Assembly: GCA_020747015.1 (NCBI GenBank)
Contig: JAGTJM010000020.1
Location: 434,001 to 498,000, forward strand
From: Pyrenochaeta sp. MPI-SDFR-AT-0127
Taxonomy: Eukaryota > Ascomycota > Dothideomycetes > Pleosporales > Cucurbitariaceae
DNA length: 64,000 nt
Direction: 5' to 3'
Shown here: in pieces, positions 23,073 to 33,802 of the stretch
Position numbering within the stretch: position 1 is the first letter of the stretch
Layout of the letters: each line of letters opens with the position of its first letter
Translations under genes and position numbers: made by a program
Notes under the pieces: model-generated
The model's input: only the letters and a program-made list of their open reading frames with translations
Databases searched by the model: none
Told to the model about the DNA's origin: nothing

Positions 23073-24121
23073 TCACATATCGTTTGAGAGTACACCATTC
23101 TTCATATTTGACAATCTGGCTTTCTCCTCTTTGATCCTCTTTTCCTCTCTCTCACTATACCGATCACCAAAAAGATCGAAGTGTGGCCGCATTACTATTG
23201 TATACTTCACGAATTCCTCCATACAATCAACAAGCCTGTCTCTGTTTCCACTTGGCATGAGCCTACTTCCTCCCTCAGTTGCATTCTCATCTGTAAATTG
23301 TGTATAAGCCATAGGAATTGAGCTTTGATTCGGAATAGTGAACATCCGCATCCACCGTCCGAGGATGCGCAGAGAGTTCACAGTGTTGAATGATTGGGAT
23401 CCGCCAGACACTTGCGCGATAGCTAATGTGCGTCCTTGGGTTGGCCGAACGGAACCTGTTGAGAGGGGTATCCAGTCAATCTGATTCTTGAACACTGCAG
23501 TCTGTGTAGAACAAGCTCATTAGCCAAACTCAGGGCATACAGGGACGTTGCTCCAAGGCACTGACAACGTTTCCGTGCTGCTCAGGACTTATCCAAACAT
23601 GTCCATCACTCCACTTGCTGAGATCTCGCAGCTCCTGCACTTTCGGATGCGAGTGCTGAATGTCGTCCTTCACAGGTAGTCCAGTAGGGTCGTACATACG
23701 GACATCGCAGCCAAGCCGGAAAAGTATTCGACTGGCCTCGAATGCTAGTAGACGTGAGTAGGACCTGCGCTCGATCAGCTTAATCACGCAAACATAGTTG
23801 TCGTATGGTCGATTAGGATACTCACCGCTTTCGCATGCTGCCATGTAACACGAGGACCTTCAACCTATCGCCATTACCCTTGAGAATATGGAGATCTACC
23901 ATTTTCAGTGCTGTGCTAAGCTCGAGCCGAGCAACCCAATCTTGGTCCGAGTTTGCATCATCTAGCAGGAAGGGTCGGTACGTTTTTCGAACACAAGCCT
24001 CGTCTTGGCAGGCCAGAATTGCATGAGAAACACCGCCATATGCCGAGTCAGACTTGATATGAGCTCGAACACGCTCTGATGCTGTGTTATTCAGATCTCC
24101 ATTCGTCACGGTATCCATCAT
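23073..24121 (-). CDS. ArsH-like NADPH-dependent FMN reductase
   Basis: Minus-strand exons 24121-23826, 23764-23566 and 23501-23073, with introns of 61 and 64 nt, give 307 residues. ArsH is a flavoprotein (flavodoxin fold) that reduces FMN or quinones and oxidises trivalent organoarsenicals. Signatures are the FMN-phosphate loop GSMRKRSYSR, HPKVQELRDLSKWSDGHVW, SPEQHGNV and NQIDWIPLSTGSVRPTQG, then QVSGGSQSFN and GRWMRMFTIPNQSSIP. The first ~95 residues are a poorly conserved extension. The start is uncertain because further in-frame ATGs lie upstream (for example MTICGAL..). No arsenite pump or arsenate reductase is in the window, so an arsenic role is not shown by context; oxidative-stress or quinone metabolism is the alternative. 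Confidence 0.92.
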
Positions 24122-26249
24122 TCGTGAGAATGATAGATAGAGACTGGTTTTGGGTTTGATGGAAACACTTGTCCGTCGAAGTGCACCGCAAATTGTCATG
24201 AATCTGCTAAGCAAAGTTAAGAAATGATCTGCTGGAAAGTGTGGTGGAAATACTTTTCTGATACCGTTGCATAGGTAGGACACTGAAGTTGTACATGAAA
24301 TCTTAGCGTAGGGGTATCGAGGACTGTCACTATCAACTAAGCGAGCAGTATGTCACTCGCTGTACGCTATTGGCTGAAAACAGTCCGTTGAACCCTGCGT
24401 CATTGACGGAACTAGGTCTCTGAGATATTTTTTCTAGCTTATTGTAACAGTTCTAGTATGTCTGGTCTTGCGGCAGTTGAGCGAATAAGAGGTGATGACA
24501 CGATCGATAAAGAGGGGCAGTACCCTTGCTGAGACGACGATACTTACAATATGACAAAGGACCTCCGGACCTTCAGGCAGGCCTGTGCATCATATCCGTA
24601 CATTCACTCTACAGGCGCAGTAACCTCTTTTGCCCATTCTTTATTATGCTCGGACATCAGATCGTGCATCTTCATCCTCTCGATAGGCAGTGGCAGCGAG
24701 CTGTGATGATTCACTCCAGTATGTTTCAGCAATCTATTAACATGTGTAGGAACTTATTTATATCGCTGGTCATCGTAGTGAGGCAATCATACGGGACGAT
24801 GTGGTGGCCAAAGGTTTAGAAACATTCTTCTAGCTGACTCCATAGCCTACTGCCTGGATGACGGCATTATTCAACCTTACAGGCAGTGTTGGAACCCGAT
24901 AGTTCGCCATTACATATAGACTTCGCTGAAGACTGAGCAAGATTGGCGAGAAGTGCATGCATCGATCTATTAAAGATAGCCGCATTTCGCGAATCTACCT
25001 AGCGCATTATTGATCTCCGCCAAGTTGATCAAAATGTACGAAAGACGGAATCGAGATATCAGAACACGCAATGTCAACGTCAAAGCATAGCTTACAGGGT
25101 GGAACCATGCGTGGTTCGATCAACTTACCAGCATGGAGGTTGTATCCCACTCTTCCTAACTCTCTACACGTTATTCGAGGGCGGACCTATTGTATGCGGG
25201 GCTGTTTGGCCACTAGCCGAGGTGTCGATCAGCGTGGCGATTTGGTACGAAATTGGGCATCGCAAGAGTAAAAAAGCTAATCATTGCTTATTGCGCAGTC
25301 ATAGGGCTCTTACCATAGGAATATACCTTTAGTAAGGATGGTCAGCGGTGAAGGCTAACAAGCTAGGCTGCAGTGAAGGGCTCCTCAGACACGCAAATAA
25401 GTTTACTTGTGAGACGAGAAAGTAACAATTCTGAGTAACGTTCAGGTCGGAGAGACTCTACGTATTCATAAATCGTTGTAGCACATGACTTATGTAAAAG
25501 TATCTTATACAGATATCTTCGTGTGAGACGAAATTGAGATGTTGAAAGTCAAAGTACCTCTTACGTGACTCGGCACGTAGTGTGTATCGTTTCGCAAGGA
25601 AAGGCGTTATATAGCATATCAATGAATGATGACCAAGAATCACTTCGCTTGCATTAACCGCGTCTGGATTGCACATGCGACTGTGCTCCCTTCAGCTTGG
25701 CTTGGCAAGGCAACGCGCATACACGAGACACGCAACCGTATTCCGAGAAAGCGAGAAGCCGACTCTATTTTCGGACGATCGCAAGTACAAGCTGCACAGC
25801 GGGTGATCAGCAGAGGGGAAAGTTCCTCCCGCGAGCTCGTATCGGTACTCTGGGTTTCAGCACGATTGGTGGACTCGACTACATGTCTCGTACCCACAGC
25901 GAATAGCAGTCTGAAGCTATTTGCCATGTATTGGAATCTCGTTCCTCAAGCTTGAGTATGTCTGGGACTAGGCTGGATGCACGAGCGTTGGCTACGTTCT
26001 GGGTAGGCAGAGCCTGCAATGCGGAACATGAGTGGTCATGTGTGGTGAGTATGGCTATCTCATCGAAGTGCTTCACGATTCAACATGGGTATATATGTTC
26101 CCGCATGCTTCTTCAATCTCTTTCTCAAGTGCCATCGATTTTTTTTTGACATTCGCTACCATTTCATACCTTCGTTCCACTCTCGCTTCATTTGTAAGTC
26201 TGGTCTTCAACAACGAGTCAAGACTAGCTACACACGCTCCCTAGCGACT
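24122..26249. other. Gene-poor spacer upstream of the repeat protein
   Basis: No supported gene. A plus-strand ORF of 77 codons at 25099-25332 has a hydrophobic stretch (GGCIPLFLTLYTLFEGGP..) but no start context or recognisable family. A TATA-like TATATAT at 26091-26097 lies about 155 bases before the next ATG, followed by a CT-rich leader. ATTGGTGGA (complement of TCCACCAAT) occurs at 25865-25873. Confidence 0.45.
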
Positions 26250-27302
26250 ATGTTTCTCCTCTTATTTGCCATCCCGCTTTTCGCCCTCGCAAATCCACAT
26301 CCTGCAGGTGTGACCCCCTGCACTGTTGGCAACGATGCTCCGTGCACACCAAGTTCGAGATGCACACCTACCATGACCTCTACAACGGGACAGCCTTGGC
26401 TCGGTCAATGCATCGCTATACCTACACCACCCTCAGTCACACCTTGCACTGTCGGCAACGATGCTCCGTGCACACCGAGTTCAAGATGCACACCTACCAT
26501 GATCTCTACCACTGGGCAACCTTGGCTTGGTCAATGTATCGGCGTGCCCACTCCACCCATAGTCACCCCCTGCACTGTGGGATATGACGCTCCGTGCTTA
26601 CCAAGGTCGACATGCACGCCTACAATGATATCTACCACAGGACAACCTTGGCTTGGCCAATGTATTGCTACACCGACTCCACCCTCAGTCACGCCATGCA
26701 CTGTTGGCTATGACGCTCCATGCCTACCCAGATCAACGTGCACACCAACCATGATATCTACCACAGGACAACCTTGGCTTGGCCAGTGTATTGCTACGCC
26801 TACGCCATACACACCTTCTCCGCCTCCAACCTCTGCTGAGTGTAGGGTCGGTTGGGCAAATGGAGGAGGATGCGCCACCGGTTCGACCTGTACGCCGATA
26901 GAAACGTGCTATCGACTACGACCTTGCAGTGGAAAATGCATTGCTACTGTTACACCCGGGCCCACACCACCAACAACCACTGAATGCCACGTTGGTTGGG
27001 GAAATGGAGAATGCAAGACCGGATCAACATGCACGCCGACAATGACATGTCAAACAGGCAGACCTTGTGGAGGTGCTTGTATTGCTACACCCACTCAAAT
27101 ACCCTCTTCCTCCACCCCATTACCTTCTACCTGGCCTCCTCTACCACCACCCCCGACTGAATGCCATGTTGGCTGGGGAAATCGAGAGTGCAAAACCGGA
27201 TCGACATGCACACCAACAATGACATGTCAAAAGGGCAGGCCGTGTGGGGGTGCTTGTATTGCTACGCCAACACCACCTGCCCCAAGCGCGTGTCATGCCT
27301 GA
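26250..27302 (+). CDS. Secreted cysteine-rich tandem-repeat protein
   Basis: A single-exon frame of 350 residues from the ATG at 26250. Residues 1-20 form a clear signal peptide (MFLLLFAIPLFALANPHPAG). I do not recognise the family. The mature protein is entirely repeats. Four units of about 42 residues (126 nt, starting 26310, 26436, 26562, 26688) follow the plan TPCTVG.DAPC.P.S.CTPT then TTGQPWLGQC, with 4 Cys each. Three later units follow EC.VGW.N...C.TGSTCTP then a TC..., RPC.G.CIAT pattern, with 6 Cys each. Thr/Pro-rich linkers (PTPP, STPLPSTWPPLPPPP) look O-glycosylated. All units share CTPT..C and end in CIA.PTP, so the two classes probably share an origin. The frame stays open upstream, but only this Met gives a signal peptide. 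A wall-associated or effector-like role is inference. Confidence 0.85.
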   Translation: MFLLLFAIPLFALANPHPAGVTPCTVGNDAPCTPSSRCTPTMTSTTGQPWLGQCIAIPTPPSVTPCTVGNDAPCTPSSRCTPTMISTTGQPWLGQCIGVPTPPIVTPCTVGYDAPCLPRSTCTPTMISTTGQPWLGQCIATPTPPSVTPCTVGYDAPCLPRSTCTPTMISTTGQPWLGQCIATPTPYTPSPPPTSAECRVGWANGGGCATGSTCTPIETCYRLRPCSGKCIATVTPGPTPPTTTECHVGWGNGECKTGSTCTPTMTCQTGRPCGGACIATPTQIPSSSTPLPSTWPPLPPPPTECHVGWGNRECKTGSTCTPTMTCQKGRPCGGACIATPTPPAPSACHA

Positions 27303-28980
27303 TCCACCGACAATGCGAAGAGAATGGTGAGAAGAGAACTTCCACTGGTGCCAGAATCTGAATAGATTGAGTCATTGGCAGATGGTATTGATGGCCAGTA
27401 TGGTAAGATTGAAGTGTTAGTATTTGGTTGTAATTTAAGATATGCCGTACACGCTTTGCATGTCTTTGTGGTTTGGCCTTATGTTAGCTTGTACCTCAAC
27501 ATATGGTATAAATGTGATTATCCTTGCTATAGGGTTCTAACTGTATGACAAATACGCATTCCTTTCTTGAACCGTAGTGTTTCCCCATATTCATGCAATT
27601 GAAGCACAGATCTAGCATAGGCGAGATGACCCATTGCATATTCCATAGTTTAGTGTCAACAAAACGGAAAATGTGTATTCTTTGGAGAATTTATTGAACA
27701 ATGTCAATATTTTTGGAAGTTTTTTCCGTACAAAGACTCATGACAATGGCCCTAGGGCGCCATTTATCTTTGGTCAATTCTGCACAAGTCTGGTGAATCT
27801 GACTCCAGAGTCAAACTCTTGATCTCCTTCACCCTTGCACTTTCAAGGCCTCCTTTGGGTCCACCTTGTACAGACACTGCGATAATGTCTTTCTTATTGT
27901 ATTCCGCAAACAGCTTGTCTGCAGCAAGGGATCCGGTAAAATCAGCCTCCCAACATTTGAATAAGTCATTGGTAACCCAATTTCACAGATTGCATGCAGT
28001 CTCTCACTTTTTCAGATGTACTTGGGATAACGAATTTATTGAATCTATCCAGTCATTTTGAACTTCCAGTATCAACAATATAAGCGTTATAATTCAGTTT
28101 GGATGCTTGTAAAGTCGTCTATTCCAGTTTTATCAAGGTTAAGACCATTTATATTCCTATCGTTACTCTCATAGGGCCAAGGTCGTTCAAGTTTAACATG
28201 GTTCTTTTGCGATTGGAAAGTAGGATGCCCCGCTATATTTATTTCACTTAATTGTTACAAGTACATAAGATGTCTTCGATTCTCAGAGTATGGTGTATAT
28301 GAAGTAGTGTTTGTACGAAAACAATCGTGGCAGACAAATGATAAGAGACAGTGTGCAGTTGGCGTAATGTCATTCTACTCATCTTTCGCTAGCAGCTAGC
28401 AAACGGCTTGCTGAGCAGAATACAATGCAATGCATGAACAAAGGGAACATAGCAATCCTGCGACAATGTCCTCGCAATGCTATGTTGTGCAGAGTCACGC
28501 CACCAAAAACCCTACTGTCATTGGCTTCTCATACGGACTTGATCGGACCGAGGGTGGCTTGTATCGAATTTGGAGTCAGCTAGGACGAGCTGTCGTCAGA
28601 CGTTCGGCATGCATTCACCCGAGGCTAATGAGCAATTATAGAGAAAGTGGCGGCCGAAAGATCACCCACACCAGCTATCGCCGCGCAGCCACTTTGTGGA
28701 GACGCTTGAAGGACTCTAGACGCACTCGAGATGCTGTTGACGTGGGGGTGGAGTAACTTCGAGGAGAACACGTGATCGCGTTCGGCACTCTAGACGCGAC
28801 AGGGTACGCTATGCCTAAACAAGTTTGTGTAAGATCTATGGTTCTTGAGCGAGTCATGGTTATTTTGGAAAGGAGGTAAGTAAAACTCTAGAAGCTTGAT
28901 GTATTGAAAAGTAGGATCAGTGGAAATGAGTAGTTTTAAACAAGGTGAACTTCACGTGGATATATCTAGTTATTAGGTTC
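27303..28980. other. Gene-poor spacer with one coding-like fragment
   Basis: No complete gene. On the minus strand, 27982-27764 is an uninterrupted 72-codon frame with protein-like sequence (WEADFTGSLAADKLFAEYNK, VQGGPKGGLESARVKEIKSL) bounded by stops on both sides, possibly a remnant. A plus-strand ORF at 28430-28756 has no recognisable features. Confidence 0.4.
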
Positions 28981-30605
28981 TCACTTCAACGACCAGACAC
29001 CATTTTCCTCGATGATCTCGATGGGTCGGTTCTCGTCCAGCGATCTTCGACCGGCTTCGAGGATGGCGGTAGTTGCGATGGTGTTCTTCAATGTAGGTAA
29101 TGGGCGCGCATCGAGTTGTTCGAGCGTCACCTTGCCCTCATTCAGATTGTTGACAGCATCAATGAACTTCTCAAACGAGATGTAGCCGTAGCCGATCTGA
29201 CCGGCAAAGTTACCCTCTTCGTCGGGAGCATACTTCATGTAGAATCTGGAGCGAGTCAGTAACTTTCAGCAGCCAGGAGTAATAGGGACCAAACATACGG
29301 GTTGTACCAGAGCAGGCCACCATCGTCGTCAGTGACATCGTAGCCTCGTTTGGCCTGGTTGACACGGATTTCTCCGCTGGCAGCCATGTAGTGGAAGTAT
29401 TGGTTTGAGTGCACACCGGCTTTTTGTGGTGCTGCCCAACCAGCAGTATAGACACCAGTTGCACGCTTGCTGGGATCGTCCTTCTTCACCCAATCAGTGA
29501 GGAGGGTGATGGTGTCTTCAGTGGCAGGATCACACCCAAGATTGGTTGCAATTCCCTTTGCTGCACTTCCCATAACACGAACAGGCTTGTAGTCTGGAAT
29601 CATGGACTCGTTGATGTCGATGTGGTGGGAGTTGAGGTAGTACGAAATATCGCTGTCTACACCTGCCCAAGCCTTGAAAGTCTCCAACTGGCTCCTAAAT
29701 ACAGAATTAGTTGCTATTTAATGGCACTCTCAAGGCTGATGCACTTACTTCGGCTGACTCATATACGAGTAGAAGTAGTTGAAATCGCCCAACTTTTGCG
29801 CCCTGAAGCGCGCATCCGCGTATGCAGGATCATATCGCTTGTGATGCTCAATGTAAACAAAAACATTGTTCTTCTTTGCGGCTGCGAGAAGCTCCTGGTG
29901 GTGTGAAAGTAGCTTGACAGCTGGCTTTGTAATGAGGACGTGGATTCCACGTTCAATTGCATACAAAGCGATTGGGTAATGGGTGGTGTCAGGCGTGAAA
30001 ATGGTAACTAGAGAGTGTCAATCGAGTCACTTCAACTACTGAATGGCTGCTTCGTGAACGTACTCGCGCTTCCTTTGGGCAGCGCATCAATAGCTGTCTT
30101 GAATGCATCTGGGTCTGTTTTTCCCTCCTTTGGAAACTCTTCAAAAGACACATCCAATCCGTTGTAAGCTTCAGAGATATTCTTCTGTAGATGCTCGCCT
30201 ATTCCAGATCAGCATACTACGTGCAGAGCATGAGTTGCGCGACTTACGAATTGCGGGGAATTTGCCTCCCGAGACACCCACCATTGAGAGCTTGCCAACC
30301 TTTCCACGTCTCCGCAGATCGAATAATGTCAGGCCTACAACGCCCACTTTCTTGTCTGATTTCGACGCACCGCCTCCAACGAAGCCGGTCGTGTACTCCC
30401 CAGTACCCACCTGAGCGTCACATTAGCTCTAAACGTGATACCTTTGAGTTTCAAGGCTGTCAAATATGCAAGGGAAGACAATGCACATAATCTATTGCAA
30501 AACATGGAGTATGGGCGCTTCTAGCAGGAAACGAAGAAAGTTGACCAAATAAGACGCGTTGGCTCATGAGGGGTCACATACCATCAGAACTTCCGGTGGG
30601 GCCAT
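28981..30605 (-). CDS. Gfo/Idh/MocA-family NAD(P) oxidoreductase, apparent frame break
   Basis: Minus-strand exons 30605-30582, 30410-30248, 30199-30064, 30007-29749, 29694-29299 and 29245-28981 resemble one gene of about 413 residues. The N-terminal Rossmann part starts MAPPEVLMVGTGEYTTGF. Then come TIFTPDTTHYPIALYAIERG, HVLITKPAVKLLSHHQELL with the family's catalytic-type K-P pair, EHHKRYDPAYADAR, and a C-terminal substrate domain with SYYLNSHHIDINES. Such enzymes oxidise or reduce sugars and sugar derivatives with NAD(P). Every splice join is in phase except exon 2 to 3: EHLQK and NISEAYNG are separated by one extra A (near 30179-30182). A downstream GAAG acceptor would bypass it in frame but lose about ten residues. 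It faces the LGA1 aldolase across a shared 1-kb promoter. Confidence 0.85.
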
Positions 30606-31645
30606 GATGACGGTGTCAATAGTAACTTGAGATTGTAAGGAGATCAATTGATTCAAATTGCAACTTCTACTGGGTTCTCAAAGAGCGGAGGAGCGAGATG
30701 AAGGAGAAGAGAAGGGGGAGAGCATTCACTACCCTAGGTAAATCAAACACCGCGGCCTCTGAGATAAAAGCTTATCGATAACTTGGACGGATTAATTGTT
30801 CTACCACCAAGCGGGGCAATGGCTATGAGGCGCTCGCGCGTCGCGCAGTGATTTTGCCGGCTACCGCGGCCGGATGACGTTACGCTGTTTGAGATGCATT
30901 GCTCTTTGTGGTGGCCTTGAGTGACTTGAGCAGGGAGAGGTGCCAGAGTCGAACATTATTGGAGGACTTTCGGCTGGCCTCGACCAAGTCAAAGTGTCTT
31001 GGAGCGCACTGTTGAGCTGTATGTGAAAGTAGAAATTCATGGCATTCCGAAGTGACGCCAAACTTCCCCAGGGCCAAGACAAGCAAGGCGCTGCACCCCC
31101 ACACATGTGCCTGGCCGCGCATTGGTGGAAGAATAGCTCAATCTCGTCCGGCCAGCTTCGATCTACTGCGTACCATGTTCGACATCCAACCCTGCGCTAG
31201 ACGGCACCTCTTTCCATAAGTCAACCGATAATTTTAGTCACCCCCGTCGAAAAAAAGGCCGCATAATGTCCCGCATTTCGCGCAGTTGTGTCCCGAATCC
31301 GCCAAACGGCCCACAGCCCTGCACGCGATGTTTGCTCTAGCCTTTGCAGTCTCAGGTCTCAGCCCTTGTCGACGAATGGCAGCCGCGCATTTGACGAGAT
31401 CTTGACATCTCTGGAGCCATGGAAGTCGCGCGACTGAGGGTGGGATGGATTCTGGGCTCTGTCGGCTAGCTCGTCTGCTCTACTTTACGCCGATTGCCTC
31501 CATCTCGCTGATATATTAAAGCTGACCGAGCCCGTGTGGACCATTGTTGCTGTCTGCTCTCTTTCCTCTTCCCTGGCTCCCCAGCTTCCTCTGTTGTGCA
31601 CACTCGTCTTTGACCCACAGCATATTTACTTGACATACTTTAAAC
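30606..31645. promoter_or_regulatory. Bidirectional promoter of the oxidoreductase and LGA1 aldolase
   Basis: A 1.04-kb divergent intergenic region. At 31121-31129 the minus strand reads TCCACCAAT, an exact match to TCCNCCAAT, the galacturonate-response element described for Aspergillus GaaR targets. It lies about 515 bases from both start codons. CreA-like CTGGGG/GTGGGG cores occur on the minus strand near 31060, 31097 and 31577. The last 150 bases before the aldolase ATG are CT-rich, typical of a fungal core promoter. Confidence 0.55.
31121..31129 (-). promoter_or_regulatory. TCCACCAAT, galacturonate-response-like element
   Basis: Exact match to TCCNCCAAT in the middle of the divergent promoter. 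The core also contains a CCAAT box, so CCAAT-binding complex recognition is an alternative reading. Confidence 0.5.
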
Positions 31646-32638
31646 ATGGCATCCAACGGCCACTCTAATGGCGCTGCCAACGGCCATGCCAAAGAACGCA
31701 CACCTCTCCGACCGGGTATCTACTCGCCCACAATGACCTTCTTTGACCCAGAAACCGAGGAGCTAGATATCCCGACTATCAAGAAGCATGCTGTACGACT
31801 TGCTGAAGCTGGACTTGTTGGTCTGGTTACCATGGGATCGAACGGAGAGGCTGTCCACCTATCACGAGAGGAGAAGACGGCTGTTACGCGAGCAACCCGC
31901 GAGGCCCTAGACGAGGCTGGATACCAAAATGTTCCAGTCATTGTAGGCGCCTCTGAACATGGCATCAAACTCACCATTGAGCTATGCAAAGAAGCTGCAG
32001 CCGCTGGCGGCGAATACGTTCTTATGGTGCCTCCAAGCTACTACCGTTATGCTATTGATGAGGATGCTATCTACGAATATTTCACCAAGGTCGCAGATGG
32101 CTCACCCCTCCCCATTATTCTTTACAACTACCCCGGAGCTGTTGCTGGAATTGATATGGACAGCGATCTCATCATCAAGCTGGGCAAGCACCCCAACATT
32201 GTCGGCACCAAATTCACATGCGGTAACACCGGCAAACTTACTCGTGTTGCTCTTGCCACCAATGCAGTAACACCCAAGAGCAACGGCAGTGGCTACATGG
32301 CTTTCGGTGGCATGGCCGACTTCACTGCTCAGACTGCTGCTAGCGGTGGGTCAGGCATCATCGCCGGCGGAGCCAATGTTCTTCCGAAGACCTGCGTTAA
32401 GGTCTGGAACCTGTGGGCAGAAGGTAAATACGACGAAGCCTTTGCGCTACAAAAGGTGCTCAGCAAGGGTGACTGGGTCCTTACTAAGGCGGCTATTCCT
32501 GGAACGAAGTCAGCTATTCAATCTTATTATGGCTATGGTGGATATCCCCGCCGACCGCTGAAGAGGCTGCCACAAGAAAAGGTGGATGCTGTTGCTGAGG
32601 GAATTAGGGAGGTTATGGAGGTCGAGAAGAGCTTATGA
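31646..32638 (+). CDS. 2-keto-3-deoxy-L-galactonate aldolase (LGA1/GaaC type)
   Basis: Intronless, 330 residues, dihydrodipicolinate synthase/N-acetylneuraminate lyase superfamily. In the fungal D-galacturonate pathway this enzyme splits L-threo-3-deoxy-hexulosonate into pyruvate and L-glyceraldehyde. Seen in the sequence: RPGIYSPTMTFFDPETEELD, GLVTMGSNGEAVHLSREEK (carboxylate-binding GSNGE), VPPSYYRYAIDEDA, ILYNYPGAVAGIDMDSD with the superfamily Tyr, and IVGTKFTCGNTGKL carrying the Schiff-base Lys. The C-terminus GYGGYPRRPLKRL..EVMEVEKSL matches what I recall of fungal LGA1. The N-terminal HSNGAANGHA stretch is low complexity. It is divergent from a sugar-type oxidoreductase and convergent with xlnR. 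Paralogous aldolases of this superfamily exist in fungi, so the substrate is strongly suggested rather than proven. Confidence 0.9.
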   Translation: MASNGHSNGAANGHAKERTPLRPGIYSPTMTFFDPETEELDIPTIKKHAVRLAEAGLVGLVTMGSNGEAVHLSREEKTAVTRATREALDEAGYQNVPVIVGASEHGIKLTIELCKEAAAAGGEYVLMVPPSYYRYAIDEDAIYEYFTKVADGSPLPIILYNYPGAVAGIDMDSDLIIKLGKHPNIVGTKFTCGNTGKLTRVALATNAVTPKSNGSGYMAFGGMADFTAQTAASGGSGIIAGGANVLPKTCVKVWNLWAEGKYDEAFALQKVLSKGDWVLTKAAIPGTKSAIQSYYGYGGYPRRPLKRLPQEKVDAVAEGIREVMEVEKSL

Positions 32639-33802
32639 TGACAACGCATGGTTATGAGTTACGTTCCATTACGTTTTATGCCTGGCTTGGCCCTGATTTC
32701 ACTGCACACTCTCTGCTGGAACTTGGGTAAAAGTCATGTCGTTGCATTTACGATGCCCACTGGTGTACATAGTCGTTCAATAATACATGTCAGATTTCTT
32801 ACTACATAACGGCCAGATGGTCAAGTCTAAGTACCCTCAGTCTACTTACCGTGTTTCAGATGGTCCCAGGCGTACTCCCAACGTGCATATTACCTCGCTG
32901 GACTAGGGTGCTTAGTGGCGGTTGCTTCCCGTTTAGGCTATGTTGGTGCATGCCGGTTCTTATCCACCTTACACATATTACGAGCGTCCATAGTGCATTT
33001 TGATTGTGCTAGAGATTCCGCTTAAATTCATGTGGTTCCTCTACTTTACGCTGGCAACTCCGGTGTTGTTTTCGCAGTGTACGTGACGTCACACCTTCAA
33101 CATCGCTGAGTTGCGACGACCGCCATCCAACGCCTGTGAAGTCACGTGTGGCAGGGAGGCACACCTTCCCATTGTATCTTACTTTCGAAACCTTTCTCGA
33201 GATCCCAACAAGCCCCTGCTATATGGACCGAATACTTCCTCTCCTGACCCCACTTTTACCCCGATTGAACGTACTATTGTCTTTACTCACTGTCGTTCTT
33301 GCATTTGACACCGTTGTGTACATATCGACATATCTGCAAGTTCGTCCTCTGAACGTTGTACCTCAAGGAATATCATCCGTCTTCCAGCATTATGTACTCA
33401 TTGACAGTCAACGCGGAGCAAATCTCATACCGACTCTCATTTCCCAGTTCACGTTTTGAACACACACAGGCAAGCCTTAGGATTTTGGTGTATCACAATA
33501 ATGACTTTTCATGCTCAAGAAATAGACTGCCAGTGGTATCAAGTATACTAGTCCCTCGGTACCAAATAAAACCCAGAGCGCCATCCGTATGCCCATGCAG
33601 CCCCGAACTTACTCCTCGCATTTCCACATATATCATCATCTTTCGCGTCACCACACGTAATTGTACAGTTAGTCCATCTACATCGTAAAGTCAGGCTCAA
33701 GGCTTTTGGGTACCATACGCAGCCAAACCACGTTTACAACATTAACAAAGAATTTTCAGACTCGAGAAAAGCAGGTTTGGTCGCCAAGGTGGGAAGTCGT
33801 AT
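32639..33802. other. Convergent spacer between LGA1 and xlnR
   Basis: It holds the 3' ends of both genes. A plus-strand ORF at 33136-33459 has a Leu-rich hydrophobic middle but no support as a gene. Confidence 0.45.

Noticed and set aside
25099..25332. Hydrophobic 77-codon ORF
   Set aside because: One hydrophobic stretch only, no family resemblance and no upstream exon in phase.
25865..25873. TCCACCAAT (as ATTGGTGGA) about 380 bases upstream of the repeat protein
   Set aside because: Exact match, but the downstream protein has no known link to galacturonate; kept only as background for the motif count.
26085..26249. Longer start for the tandem-repeat protein (55 extra codons)
   Set aside because: The extension overlaps a TATA-like sequence and a CT-rich leader, and only the ATG at 26250 gives a proper signal peptide.
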